Shown here: positions 24,592 through 32,994 of the stretch, piece after piece
Position numbering within the stretch: the stretch's first letter is position 1
How the letters are laid out: every line of letters begins with the position of its first letter
Assembly: GCA_021811605.1 (NCBI GenBank)
Contig: JAJZNR010000011.1
Coordinates: 1-64,000, forward strand
DNA from: Microcaldota archaeon
GTDB lineage: Archaea; Micrarchaeota; Micrarchaeia; Micrarchaeales; Micrarchaeaceae
Direction of reading: 5' to 3'
Length of the DNA stretch: 64,000 bases
The notes under the pieces: model-generated
Databases searched by the model: none
The model's input: only the letters and a program-made list of their open reading frames with translations
What the model was told of the DNA's origin: nothing
Made by a program: the position numbers and the translations under genes

Positions 24592-25590
24592 ATGGCAAGG
24601 AAACACATCAGTGTATTCGCCAGAAAAGAGTTCATCTTCGGGGTTGTAATCGGTATTGCGCTCGTGGCAGGCTTGCCCGCAGTGGTTGCCCTCTTGATTG
24701 CTGAGAACCACGCTGTAGCGACTCCTGCGCAGTTGGGCGTGATAACGGACCTCAACTCCACACACGTGGGATTCCTTCTGGGTCAGGGAGTGCGCCTTAC
24801 CAGAACCGACCTAGCCCTAAATCAGGGCGAGGAGTCCTTCATAAGGAACGAGACGTCGAGGGGTGCCACCTATATCGGCATACTTGATTACGACACCCTG
24901 GGGGTGAGAATAGAAAACGGCACATGCGCGGCAGGCTGCAACTGGACGCTCAACGATTGGAACAGAACTGTCGGAGAGGCGGTAGCAGCATATCCTGAAG
25001 TGCATATCTGGGAGATTTGGAACGAGCCTGATGTGTCCACCTTCCAGAGCGGGATGGTCAACGGGAGCCCGTACAATTACTACCTAGTTGACAGAAGCGC
25101 ATACATGATAATAAAAGCGCATAACTCTACAGACAAAGTGCTCTGCCTCGGAGGGGTATACGTGCAGGACATCGCATGGGCGGAGCAGGCGTGGCAGTAC
25201 GGGATGTCGAACTACTGCGATGCGATATCGCTCCATATCTACACTGGAATAACCCTACTTAACCAGACACCCGCAGGCGCGACCGAGAGTTGGGGCAGCT
25301 ACCTGAACCAGACGCTTGCGGAATACGAATCGTTTACGGGAAAGCCGATCTGGATAACCGAGACAGGGATGCCTACAGACGTGGAAGGATCTGGCGACTC
25401 TACGCAAGCTGTGTTCGCCAGACAGGAGCTATCTGCGCTAACCGCGAAGCCGTATGTCAAGGCGGTGCTGTGGTACAACCTTATAAGCAGCAGTCCGCAG
25501 TCTCTCGACTTCGGCCTCCTCAACTCCACCACTATGCAGCCGAAGCCCGCATGGTATGTATTCAAAGGGTTCCTCAACGGCACGGGATAA
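24592..25590 (+). CDS. Membrane-anchored glycoside hydrolase, clan GH-A like
   Basis: A 332-aa protein with an N-terminal membrane anchor or signal (about 14-38, GVVIGIALVAGLPAVVALLI) and a secreted TIM-barrel-like domain. WEIWNEPD contains the acid/base Glu after Asn that marks clan GH-A, and WITETGMP provides the likely nucleophile Glu; SLHIYTG and VLWYNL also fit barrel strands. Several sequons suggest glycosylation. It is related in pattern to GH5/GH39-type enzymes, but the exact family and sugar cannot be told. It might trim glycans on its own or a partner cell's surface. ATG 24592 is preferred over the GTG 12 nt upstream. Confidence 0.75.
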   Translation: MARKHISVFARKEFIFGVVIGIALVAGLPAVVALLIAENHAVATPAQLGVITDLNSTHVGFLLGQGVRLTRTDLALNQGEESFIRNETSRGATYIGILDYDTLGVRIENGTCAAGCNWTLNDWNRTVGEAVAAYPEVHIWEIWNEPDVSTFQSGMVNGSPYNYYLVDRSAYMIIKAHNSTDKVLCLGGVYVQDIAWAEQAWQYGMSNYCDAISLHIYTGITLLNQTPAGATESWGSYLNQTLAEYESFTGKPIWITETGMPTDVEGSGDSTQAVFARQELSALTAKPYVKAVLWYNLISSSPQSLDFGLLNSTTMQPKPAWYVFKGFLNGTG

Positions 25591-25608
25591 AGTCTATGGT
25601 AGGGTAGC

Positions 25609-25878
25609 ATGTACGAAATGCTTGTTCTCGTTGGGATTGCACTGGTCGTGCTTGGATTCATCCTTGTATTCGCTTTTGTAGCGCTGAACGCAACCCCTGT
25701 GAAGCAGCCGCAGAGCGGCAGCGCAAATTCCTCTGTACAAGGAGGCGGCGTGATACTGATAGGGCCGATACCGATAGTATTTGGCACGAGCAGCACTATG
25801 ACGGTAATTGCAGGAATTGTTGGGCTGGTGCTATTCGTACTTGCTGTTATTTTCTACTTTTTCCTTGTTCCGCACTAG
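25609..25878 (+). CDS. TIGR00304/DUF131 family small membrane protein
   Basis: An 89-aa protein with two membrane helices (about 4-26 and 64-86) and, between them, the conserved GGVILIGPIPIVFG segment that marks this archaeal family. Its function is unknown. It lies 18 nt after the glycosidase gene on the same strand and may be cotranscribed, with GGTAG ahead of the ATG. Confidence 0.8.
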   Translation: MYEMLVLVGIALVVLGFILVFAFVALNATPVKQPQSGSANSSVQGGGVILIGPIPIVFGTSSTMTVIAGIVGLVLFVLAVIFYFFLVPH

Positions 25879-25958
25879 CTCCGCCATCGTAGATGCCGGC
25901 ACTGCCTGGCCGAGTGGAAGCCTTAAATACCTGCGATTTGTGAATGCATTGTGTTCGC

Positions 25959-27017
25959 ATGGACATAGAAACTAAGCTCGATCTCATAAAGTCGCAGCCG
26001 TTCGAGGAGGCTATAACCGAAGCGGAGCTTCGCACCCTTCTTGAGACGAAGGCGCATCCAAAGCACTACATAGGCATCGAGATAAGCGGAGTGCCCCACA
26101 TAGGACACCTGCTCTTCATGGGGAAGAAAGTCAACGACTTTTCCAGCGCCGGTGTAGATACGCAGATATACCTGGCGGACTGGCACACCATGGCGAACAA
26201 CAAGTTCGGCGGAGACTGGAAGAAGATTTTGAAAGCCGCGGAATTCTACAAGAAACTGTTTGGCCTCTTCTGCCCGAAGGCAAGGATAGTGCTGGGGTCG
26301 GATCTGTACCACAACAACGACGATTACTGGAAGATGATAATACAGTTTGCGCGCCGCACCACGATGGCACGCGCTACGAGGACGCTGATGATAATGGGAA
26401 GGAGCGAGAAGGACACCCTGCACGTGTCGCAGTACATATATCCGATGATGCAGGCTGCTGACATAGCTGCTCTCGATGCAGACATTCCACACGCAGGTAT
26501 GGACCAGCGAAGGATACACGTGCTTGCCAAGGAGCTGTTCCACGACCTCAAGATGCGCACGATAGTGCCCGTGCATCACCACCTTATGCCCGGGCTAGGC
26601 GAACCGCCGAAGATGGTGGAAGGACCGAAGGAAGAGGTGGTGGCGGCGATGAAGATGAGCAAGTCTAAACCGGGCTCGGCGATAAATGTGCTGGCGTCGG
26701 ACGCAGAGATAACAAAAACGTTGCAGCAGGCCTGGTGCCCGGAGAAGGTTGTTGAGGAGAACCCAGTCCTCCTTCTGTGCAAATACGTGCTCATTCCCAT
26801 AAACAAGAAGCTTAGAGTGGAGCGCAAGAGGGAATACGGAGGGGACGTGGAGTTTGAAGGCTACGGCGAGCTGGAGAAAACGTTCGCGGCCGGAAAGCTG
26901 CACCCTATGGACCTCAAAGCCGCTACGGCGAAATCACTGATATCGATACTCGGACCTGTGCGCGACAAGTTCACCGCAAAGGACGTAGAAGTCTTCAAGG
27001 AAGAGGGCTTGATTTGA
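25959..27017 (+). CDS. tyrS: Tyrosyl-tRNA synthetase
   Basis: Charges tRNA-Tyr with tyrosine. The 352-aa protein is the archaeal/eukaryotic class I form: HIGH-like PHIGHLL near residue 50, tyrosine-site segments YLADWHTM and QYIYPMMQAADI, and the KMSKS loop in full (KMSKSKPGS). ATG 25959 is used because a CTTAAATACC box lies about 30 nt upstream; an in-frame upstream ATG is less likely. The C-terminal part has no extra domain. Confidence 0.95.
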   Translation: MDIETKLDLIKSQPFEEAITEAELRTLLETKAHPKHYIGIEISGVPHIGHLLFMGKKVNDFSSAGVDTQIYLADWHTMANNKFGGDWKKILKAAEFYKKLFGLFCPKARIVLGSDLYHNNDDYWKMIIQFARRTTMARATRTLMIMGRSEKDTLHVSQYIYPMMQAADIAALDADIPHAGMDQRRIHVLAKELFHDLKMRTIVPVHHHLMPGLGEPPKMVEGPKEEVVAAMKMSKSKPGSAINVLASDAEITKTLQQAWCPEKVVEENPVLLLCKYVLIPINKKLRVERKREYGGDVEFEGYGELEKTFAAGKLHPMDLKAATAKSLISILGPVRDKFTAKDVEVFKEEGLI

Positions 27018-27170
27018 ACAGTGTTGCAGTGTAGGCATCTTTATATATTATACTCGGAGAGCCTTCGAAACCTATATATATTACCTGAGACGAAAGAGTG
27101 TTGTCGTGTCAACAATGCGACAGGTGGATACAGTAAATATATTTAAGCAGATGGGCAGAATATAGAGAGT

Positions 27171-27270
27171 GCAGGGGTGGCGGAGCTTGGTCAAACGCGG
27201 CAGACTCAAGATCTGTTGGCTTAGGCCTACGAGAGTTCAATGAACTACCGAACAAATCTCTCCCCCTGCA
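27171..27270 (+). tRNA. tRNA-Leu (CAA) with 15-nt intron in the T-loop
   Basis: Type II tRNA: acceptor GCAGGGG/CCCCTGC with discriminator A, D-arm with GGTCA, anticodon stem GCAGA/TCTGT with loop CTCAAGA (anticodon CAA), and a variable arm around GGCTTAGGCC. The T-stem GAGAG/CTCTC encloses 22 nt instead of 7. Removing 27241-27255 restores the normal loop TTCAAAT and an 85-nt tRNA. The splice sites form a bulge-helix-bulge: GTTC (27235-27238) pairs with GAAC (27250-27253), with 3-nt bulges AAT and AAA. No CCA is encoded. Confidence 0.9.
27241..27255 (+). other. tRNA intron, T-loop position, bulge-helix-bulge type
   Basis: 15-nt intron inferred from loop length and a relaxed BHB structure with an 8-nt terminal loop (GAACTACC). 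Cutting two bases into each bulge gives exactly the standard T-loop. Such positions are known from Nanoarchaeota, Thermoproteales and ARMAN lineages with broad-specificity splicing endonucleases. Confidence 0.8.
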
Positions 27271-27294
27271 TATGATATTCGTTGGGTGAATGGG

Positions 27295-28005
27295 ATGGCA
27301 AAGAGAACAAGGACAACTACAAGGAAAGAGACGCGTTCAAGACCTTCAAGGAAGACGCGAACAAGCGCCGCACCAAGGGTGAAGAGCAAAATGTTTGAGA
27401 TACCGACATATGCGCAGACATACGAGTTCACAAGCAGCGCAGCCTGCGCCATGATGGTGCTGAAGTTTCTCGACAAGAACTTCAAGATGAAAAAAGAGAG
27501 CGAGTTCGAGATATGGCAGGACTCCATCCCTGGCAGTGTATGGCACGGTTCGCGATACGGGCTGGCGTATGCGCTGGCTAAGCGCGGAGCTGCACCCAGC
27601 ATAGTAAGCAATGTCAAGGACGCAGGTTACGAGAAGAAGCTCGCCGTGTTCGAGGGGGTGAATCTAGATACGCTCAACACCTCTTTCAACGAGATAAGGG
27701 AAAAGGCGAACCGCCTTGACGTCAAGGAGCAGTACGGGCTCACCACCATCAACACGATAAAGAAGCAGCTGGGCGCAGGCAAGATACCAATTGTGCTCGT
27801 CAACGCGGCTGCGCTGAACCCGTATCTAGACCCTAGCCCGCACTGGGTCGTGATAAAGGGCTACGACAAGGATACTTTCTACGTAAACGATCCCTACTCT
27901 GACAGTACACTGTCTCTCGACCCCGAGACCTTCAAGCAGGCGCTCGGATACGAGGGAGAGCATCACATGATAACGGTGAGCTCAAGAGCTTCGAGAAGGC
28001 GATGA
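27295..28005 (+). CDS. C39-like peptidase-fold protein with basic N-terminal tail
   Basis: A 236-aa protein. Residues 1-33 are almost all Arg, Lys, Thr and Ser (nucleic-acid-binding or disordered tail); the rest resembles a papain-like C39 domain. Likely catalytic Cys51 is in SSAACAMMVLKF, His in SPHWVVIKGYD and Asp in YVNDPYSD, the order expected of that fold. No signal peptide, so it acts in the cytoplasm. ATG 27295 follows a GGGTGA site by 5 nt. The next small gene starts 4 nt after its stop and may be cotranscribed. Protease or inactive relative cannot be decided. Confidence 0.7.
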   Translation: MAKRTRTTTRKETRSRPSRKTRTSAAPRVKSKMFEIPTYAQTYEFTSSAACAMMVLKFLDKNFKMKKESEFEIWQDSIPGSVWHGSRYGLAYALAKRGAAPSIVSNVKDAGYEKKLAVFEGVNLDTLNTSFNEIREKANRLDVKEQYGLTTINTIKKQLGAGKIPIVLVNAAALNPYLDPSPHWVVIKGYDKDTFYVNDPYSDSTLSLDPETFKQALGYEGEHHMITVSSRASRRR

Positions 28006-28009
28006 TTAT

Positions 28010-28318
28010 ATGTTAGCCTTCGAACACAAATATACGCCATGCAGTGTCATTGGGCTTCGGATTGTGGAGAGAGGCTGCCTGGCATGCAAAGGCCCGATGA
28101 TTGAAATAACGCTCCGTTCTGAAGAAACAGGCGAGAACTTCAAAGACACGATGCCGCCAACACAGGCTGAAGGCATAAAAATAGGGCAGTTGGTTACGCT
28201 TCACAGGTGCTATCGCAACGGCAGATTGATGCAGCCAACTGAAATGATGACAGGCGTACGCGTGGGCAGCCGAACAAGCGGCCAGAGCGTTAACCCCGCA
28301 ACTTCAAAAGTGCGCTAA
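28010..28318 (+). CDS. Hypothetical protein (102 aa)
   Basis: Not recognised. A small soluble protein with three N-terminal cysteines (C11, C23, C26; the last two as CLAC) followed by a beta-rich middle (MIEITLRSEETG, IGQLVTLHRCY) and a polar tail. Its ATG lies 4 nt after the C39-like gene, suggesting an operon. The cysteines might bind metal, but the motif is incomplete. Confidence 0.5.
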   Translation: MLAFEHKYTPCSVIGLRIVERGCLACKGPMIEITLRSEETGENFKDTMPPTQAEGIKIGQLVTLHRCYRNGRLMQPTEMMTGVRVGSRTSGQSVNPATSKVR

Positions 28319-28338
28319 ACCTGCGCCTATCCCTACGC

Positions 28339-28743
28339 CTACTCAGGAGCGGGGGTCTGCAGCGGTCTCTCCATGTCCCTGATAATCATCCTCTTCACAA
28401 TCCCTTTCCTTATCGCAGTCACGAGTGCAACCCTCATATGCCTCGAATCCCTTCTGTCGCGGCTCCTGCTTGCAAGCTTCCTGTGACAAGACAGGCACGA
28501 GACTCTCTCGAATACGCTCATCTTGGGATCCGCGAACCGGCTTGCCGGGAGCACGAACTTCAGCTCATCGTTGCCGAGGCGCTTCGTACAGATTGCGCAC
28601 GTATGCTTCGCGAGATACTCGCGGTCGGTCCTCTCCGCGCACTTTACACAGAAGAAGTCGCTCGCGCTCTCCGAGTACTTCTTAGAGAACGGATAGACCG
28701 TTGTCCCGCACTTACGGCAGTATTCAGTTGCAATCTCATCCAT
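28339..28743 (-). CDS. Zinc-binding protein with four Cys pairs, paralog A
   Basis: A 134-aa soluble protein. Cysteines come in four CxxC pairs: CRKCG, CVKC, CAIC and CLSC, enough for two zinc sites in a cross-brace or tandem ribbon. The tail is basic (RSRDRRDSRH onward). It is clearly paralogous to the next gene upstream (28874-29287), sharing YCR.CGT, PFS.KYS.SA and ELKFVLP. I start at ATG 28743 so the two paralogs align, with a TATATATA box about 90 nt upstream. Function unknown; nucleic-acid binding is an inference from the basic tail. Confidence 0.7.
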   Translation of the reverse strand: MDEIATEYCRKCGTTVYPFSKKYSESASDFFCVKCAERTDREYLAKHTCAICTKRLGNDELKFVLPASRFADPKMSVFERVSCLSCHRKLASRSRDRRDSRHMRVALVTAIRKGIVKRMIIRDMERPLQTPAPE

Positions 28744-28873
28744 AAAAGCCCCCACGCTTTTGACTTGAACGCCATTCCCCACCTCATCCACCCGTGGCGT
28801 TTCAGTTGCAGTAGTATAGCGCCTTAGGAAATATATATACCTTTCCAGTATCTGTTTCGCCTGCGCCCCTATG

Positions 28874-29287
28874 CTACTTGCCGTCCTCTGCAGAAGATTT
28901 TTTTCCTGCTTCCTTTTCATGTTTGACTATCGTGGCTTTCACTATCCCCTTCCTGATTGCGTCGAGAAGCGCAGATCTCATCTGGCGGGCGTCATACGTG
29001 TCTCGAGTCCGGTCGCCCATCTTTTTGTGGCATTGGAAACAGCACACCCTCTCCACCTGATGCAGTTTTTCTTCTCCGAATATACTTGATGGCAGCACGA
29101 ACTTTAGCTCGCCTTTCTCCAGCTTCCGCCCGCAAAGCGCGCATGCAGTCCTTGCAAGATGCTCGCGGTCCAGTCTTTCGGCGCACTTTACGCAGAAGTA
29201 GTCGCCGGCACTCACCGAGTACTTCCGCGAGAATGGGAATATCTCTGTACCGCAGTTGCGGCAGTACTCCTTCTGCTGCTCGTCCAT
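28874..29287 (-). CDS. Zinc-binding protein with four Cys pairs, paralog B
   Basis: A 137-aa protein with the same plan as its downstream neighbour: CRNCG, CVKC, CALCG and CFQC pairs, then a helical C-terminus (MRSALLDAIRKGIVKATIV) and a Lys-rich tail. Both copies keep AIRKGIVK, so this helix is also important. The two genes are a tandem duplication older than the 4647-bp one, since they differ widely. Function unknown. Confidence 0.7.
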   Translation of the reverse strand: MDEQQKEYCRNCGTEIFPFSRKYSVSAGDYFCVKCAERLDREHLARTACALCGRKLEKGELKFVLPSSIFGEEKLHQVERVCCFQCHKKMGDRTRDTYDARQMRSALLDAIRKGIVKATIVKHEKEAGKKSSAEDGK

Positions 29288-29339
29288 AGACCTGTTGCGC
29301 CATTCCTCATATTTATATGATGCGCAGTACGTTTCGCAT

Positions 29340-30434
29340 TTATCCGCGCAGCGCCTTTTGCACTAGCCTCGTTATATCCTCGATTTTCGCATCGGTCTTT
29401 ATCGAAGACATGTCGAAATGAGGCCTTGACGCCACAAATCCTTCCTTCTTCAGCATATCTAGGATTATGAGCGGACTCACACCAGGGACTCCCATCTTCT
29501 TCGTAGTCACGGGTATGGAGTAGTAGAGCGGGATATCCGGTTCATCGTTAATCAGCGAGAGCGCTTTGAGGCCTGCCTTCTCCGTTTTGCCTTCCAGCTC
29601 TGTGATAAGCCTCGACACGAGCTCCTTGTCGTAAAGGTTTCCCAGCCACATCTTGCCGGATATCAGGGTGTTGGAGTGCGCCTTTGCGCAGCATCTGATG
29701 TCGGGTTTTGGGACTGCGCCTTTTCGCCAATAGCGGCTGCCGCAGCTGTTGCAGTAATAGACGTAACCCAGCTCCGAAAGCGAACGCGTGGCGTCATCAG
29801 AACCGTGCTCCAGCTTGACGAACACCCGCATGTAATGTGCGTATACTAGCGCAAGCTTCACCTCAATGCCATAGTCGAACTGCGATGCGAGCCTCGCAAC
29901 ATATCCTATCAGTATCCGGAGGCCGACCTCGTGGCATAGCTCGTTGTGCAGGGGCACAGCGTCGTAGAGCTTGAGGCAGGCTTTTTGGTGTGCGCCGCAC
30001 AGCACAGCGGCATCCGTGGCAGTGAACATCAGCCATCCCCCGCTCTTCGCTATCTTTAGGAGATCGAATATGCTGGGAGAGACCCCTCCGAAGGGATCGT
30101 AGTCTATGAAGTCAAACCGTTCGTCGGTTGTGTTCGCGAACTCCTGTATGCTCTGGTGCAGAACCCTTCCCTTTACCTTGTTGAAGGCCGTATTCATCTT
30201 CGCCTCCTTGTAAGCACGTTCATTGATGTCTAGCATCGTGACGTCCTTCGCCTTGGTCTCCAGCGCGTACCTTATGCCCCTGATGCCGGTGGCGGCAGTT
30301 GCATCGAGCACAGCGCTGTTCCTGTTCGCCTCCATCTTCACGAGCGAGACGCTGAGGTCGCGCAGGAACCTCGCAGTGGGATTGAGAAACGCCACATCGT
30401 GATACTTTATCCTGGCCTTGCCTTCCTCGTACAT
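29340..30434 (-). CDS. trm1: tRNA (guanine26-N2)-dimethyltransferase
   Basis: Makes m2,2G at position 26 of tRNAs. The 364-aa protein has the SAM-binding DATAATGIRGIRYA, the catalytic DYDPFGG (DPFG motif) and the Trm1 segment FTATDAAVLCGAH. Near 225-250 four cysteines (YCNSCGS, IRCC) form the Trm1 zinc site. A C-terminal winged-helix-like part follows (GVSPLIILDMLKKEGF). Length is normal. It lies 4 nt downstream of the DUF357 gene on the same strand, a common archaeal pairing. Confidence 0.95.
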   Translation of the reverse strand: MYEEGKARIKYHDVAFLNPTARFLRDLSVSLVKMEANRNSAVLDATAATGIRGIRYALETKAKDVTMLDINERAYKEAKMNTAFNKVKGRVLHQSIQEFANTTDERFDFIDYDPFGGVSPSIFDLLKIAKSGGWLMFTATDAAVLCGAHQKACLKLYDAVPLHNELCHEVGLRILIGYVARLASQFDYGIEVKLALVYAHYMRVFVKLEHGSDDATRSLSELGYVYYCNSCGSRYWRKGAVPKPDIRCCAKAHSNTLISGKMWLGNLYDKELVSRLITELEGKTEKAGLKALSLINDEPDIPLYYSIPVTTKKMGVPGVSPLIILDMLKKEGFVASRPHFDMSSIKTDAKIEDITRLVQKALRG

Positions 30435-30438
30435 AGGC

Positions 30439-30687
30439 TCACTCCAGATCCCCGTTCAGGTCGCGGATGGCGTCCAGCAGGCCATGCGCATACGAGATGC
30501 ATGAGAACGCGGTTGGGAGGTCTCCCTTGTCAAGATAGCTCCTGGCGTCGCTTGCATACATCTTCGACAGCTCTACAACCTTCTTGCTCTTCGCGTCGAT
30601 GTTATCCAGGAGCTTCCTCTTTACGTTATCGTTGAACATCGTTATGTCCTTTTCTATGCGCTTTCTTACGGCCTCATCGTCGTCCAT
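30439..30687 (-). CDS. DUF357 family protein
   Basis: An 82-aa helical protein. The conserved archaeal DUF357 core is clear: ASDARSYLDKGDLPTAFSCI, then YAHGLLDA. No known function. It precedes trm1 by 4 nt, so the two are probably one operon, which hints at a role near RNA modification. It is divergent from the next gene, with AT-rich sequence between. Confidence 0.85.
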   Translation of the reverse strand: MDDDEAVRKRIEKDITMFNDNVKRKLLDNIDAKSKKVVELSKMYASDARSYLDKGDLPTAFSCISYAHGLLDAIRDLNGDLE

Positions 30688-30757
30688 AGCAATGCCTCTT
30701 ACCTTAACCTTATTAACCTTTTCAGTGTTATTACTCCTGTAAAAGGAGGATGGTAGA

Positions 30758-31351
30758 ATGGCTGATCTTTGGAGCGACTATACGGATGCCCTGATAAACG
30801 ATATCGATGACGAACTCGGTGCAAAATACAAGATGAGCGTGAGGCGCTTCCTGAGCGACCCCGGAAAGTACGCGAAGCAGGAGGGAATATCGATAACGGT
30901 AAGCAACATGCAGGAGGATGTGGACAACTTTATAGACCAGAGGCTTAAGGAACTGGCTGCGGAGCAGAAGTCGCTCATGGACGACGCCGCAAGGGCAGAC
31001 TCTATTACAAGCCAGATTGCGCAAACTCTAAGCCTAAAGGCGAAGCAGACCAAGCTGCCTCTTATACGACCAGTGGCGGTAGAACGCGATGAAACCCATG
31101 ACGAGGTAGTGTATATAAGCTCTGTAGACAGCGGGACGCTTGTGCTTATCGATAAACTGACAGAAAATGCGGATTTCGTAGCGGATTTCACGTATCAGTA
31201 CAAGAACTACAAGATAGGCAACTGGCTATTTTGCGGAAAAAAGACTTATGCGATTAGGGCGTACCTCCCGCCCAACGAGGTGCTCTATATAGAGAATGGA
31301 AAGAACGAAATAGACACGTTGTTCAACGACGCGAAGGCGCTCCTTGGATGA
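30758..31351 (+). CDS. Hypothetical soluble protein (197 aa)
   Basis: Not recognised. The N-terminal half is acidic and helical with a likely coiled coil (about 40-90); the C-terminal half is beta-rich (EVVYISSVDSGTLVLIDKL, TYAIRAYLPPNEVLYI). No signal peptide or membrane helix. A good AGGAGGATGG site precedes ATG 30758. It overlaps the start of the Fap7-like kinase gene by 4 nt (ATGA), so they are translated together and may act in the same process. Confidence 0.75.
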   Translation: MADLWSDYTDALINDIDDELGAKYKMSVRRFLSDPGKYAKQEGISITVSNMQEDVDNFIDQRLKELAAEQKSLMDDAARADSITSQIAQTLSLKAKQTKLPLIRPVAVERDETHDEVVYISSVDSGTLVLIDKLTENADFVADFTYQYKNYKIGNWLFCGKKTYAIRAYLPPNEVLYIENGKNEIDTLFNDAKALLG

Positions 31352-31923
31352 AAAAACTGATTATCGCCATAACAGGCACGCCAGCGACCGGGAAGACAAG
31401 CTTTGCCAAGACGGTGAAACGCTATCTGAAGGGAATCGATGTCATAGAGATTAACGATATTGTGAACGAGAGGAACCTCTATTCGGGAGTGGACAAGTTC
31501 AACACCAAGATTGTCAGGCTTGTGGCGCTAAAGGGGGAGCTAAAGAAGATAATAAAAAGCACGAGGGGCAGGGCGGTTGTGCTCGTGGGCCACCTCGCTC
31601 CCGAACTCGGCATAAGGTACGACGCCGCTATAGTATTGAGATGCAGTCTGGGAACGTTGGCGCGAAGAATGGAGAAGAGAGGTTATGCAAAGGAGAAGAT
31701 CCGCGATAACCTGATTGCGGAGGCTGTTGACTACTGCGGTGCAACGATGGAGAAGAGATGCACAGCAGTATATGAGGCGGAGACCCGGAAGGAGAGAGAG
31801 CGCGCAGTGTCCATGATAAAGCTGTTGCTCGATGGAAAAAACGTCAGAGTGAAAAAGCGGGAGATAGACAAGATAGGAGACCTTCTCAAGCTTGTGAACA
31901 AGGGCAACCGGTATGGGCTCTGA
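31348..31923 (+). CDS. Adenylate kinase-like NTPase, Fap7/AK6 family
   Basis: A 191-aa P-loop kinase-fold protein: GTPATGKTSFA at the start, then VIEINDIV and a lid region LRCSLGTLARRMEKRGYAKEKIRDNL. These features match the Fap7/hCINAP family, which in archaea and eukaryotes assists late maturation of the small ribosomal subunit and has adenylate kinase activity. Its start overlaps the preceding hypothetical gene by 4 nt. The C-terminal 40 residues are basic, suitable for RNA or ribosome contact. Confidence 0.85.
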   Translation: MKKLIIAITGTPATGKTSFAKTVKRYLKGIDVIEINDIVNERNLYSGVDKFNTKIVRLVALKGELKKIIKSTRGRAVVLVGHLAPELGIRYDAAIVLRCSLGTLARRMEKRGYAKEKIRDNLIAEAVDYCGATMEKRCTAVYEAETRKERERAVSMIKLLLDGKNVRVKKREIDKIGDLLKLVNKGNRYGL

Positions 31924-31971
31924 TTCTCAATAACAAAAGGAATTTAAAGGAATTGTTTCGATTATGATAAC

Positions 31972-32994
31972 ATGGTTGCGATAAGTTCCAAGACAAGGGA
32001 GATACTGCGTGAGCTCTGCATGAACTCGCGGATTACGATAACAGAGCTTTCTGAGAAACTTAGTATATCGAGATCGGCTGTCTCGAAAAGAATTTCTGCT
32101 CTTGAGGAGGAATTGGGATTACGCTATACCATAGATATCGAGAGGAGGGCGCTGGGGTTTGGCACGTTTGTGATATACTATCTATCATTCAAGAAAAAAC
32201 CGCCTGAGAAGGTTGTAAAGAGCTGGTTGGAGAAAAGCGAGATGGTCCAGCTTGCAGTAAAAACGTCTGGAAATTTCGACTTGGTTCTTTTCGTACTGCC
32301 GATAGACGACGAGAAGTTCGCGAAATGGAACCTTGGAATAGGATTGGAGTTCTCTGATTATGGCGTATCGGTCAACAAATCCGATATGGACATAATACAC
32401 CACGGCTTTGTGCCTCTGAACGACTCGATAATCATGGATGCGAAGATAGACGAAGTTTACAGGAAGCTCCTTGTCGAGCTGAACAAGAACTCCAGGGCGA
32501 GCATAAGGGAGCTATCGAAGAAACTAGAGCTCAATGAGGAGATGGTGCGTTACTACCTAAGCAAGCTCGTTAAGACAGATATCATAAAACGTTTCACTGC
32601 GGTGATAACGAAACCGCCGCAATCGGTAAGCCTTATGATGTTCTTTAAGTACGTGTACAGACCTGGCGCGATTGACAGGATAAACGAGAAGAGGAAGGTC
32701 TATTTCAAGAAAGAACTGGAACCTCCGGTATTCAATGACTGGCAGATGGTGTCGTCGACAAGCGGGAGCAGCGACGAATTCGAGTGGGCCATGGCAGAGA
32801 CACAGAAACAGGCAATCGATGAAAGGTTGGGTCTCCACAGAAGAATCTTCAGCAAAGATGAACCAGATATCAAGTACGGTGCGGTGGTGGATATTATGAA
32901 GGGCACATTGGCAATCCGCAACGTTGATATAAAGCAGCTGTATATAAAAACAGAGTGGCAACCGGGCAAGAACTACGTAGGTGGCGTGTCCTGA
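31972..32994 (+). CDS. Lrp/AsnC-type regulator with two winged helices
   Basis: A 340-aa DNA-binding protein. One winged helix-turn-helix lies at about 5-50 (ITELSEKLSISRSAVSKRISALEEEL) and a second at about 165-210 (SIRELSKKLELNEEMVRYYLSKL). Each is followed by an alpha/beta effector-type domain. Typical Lrp proteins are about 150 aa with one such unit, so this is an internally doubled form. It ends 22 nt inside the convergent transporter gene. A TTTAAAGGAATT box about 25-30 nt before ATG suggests a leaderless transcript. Confidence 0.8.
   Translation: MVAISSKTREILRELCMNSRITITELSEKLSISRSAVSKRISALEEELGLRYTIDIERRALGFGTFVIYYLSFKKKPPEKVVKSWLEKSEMVQLAVKTSGNFDLVLFVLPIDDEKFAKWNLGIGLEFSDYGVSVNKSDMDIIHHGFVPLNDSIIMDAKIDEVYRKLLVELNKNSRASIRELSKKLELNEEMVRYYLSKLVKTDIIKRFTAVITKPPQSVSLMMFFKYVYRPGAIDRINEKRKVYFKKELEPPVFNDWQMVSSTSGSSDEFEWAMAETQKQAIDERLGLHRRIFSKDEPDIKYGAVVDIMKGTLAIRNVDIKQLYIKTEWQPGKNYVGGVS

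Noticed and set aside
27018-27170. Possible small RNA in the gap before tRNA-Leu
   Set aside because: It holds several TATA-like boxes but no convincing C/D or H/ACA elements or long stem.
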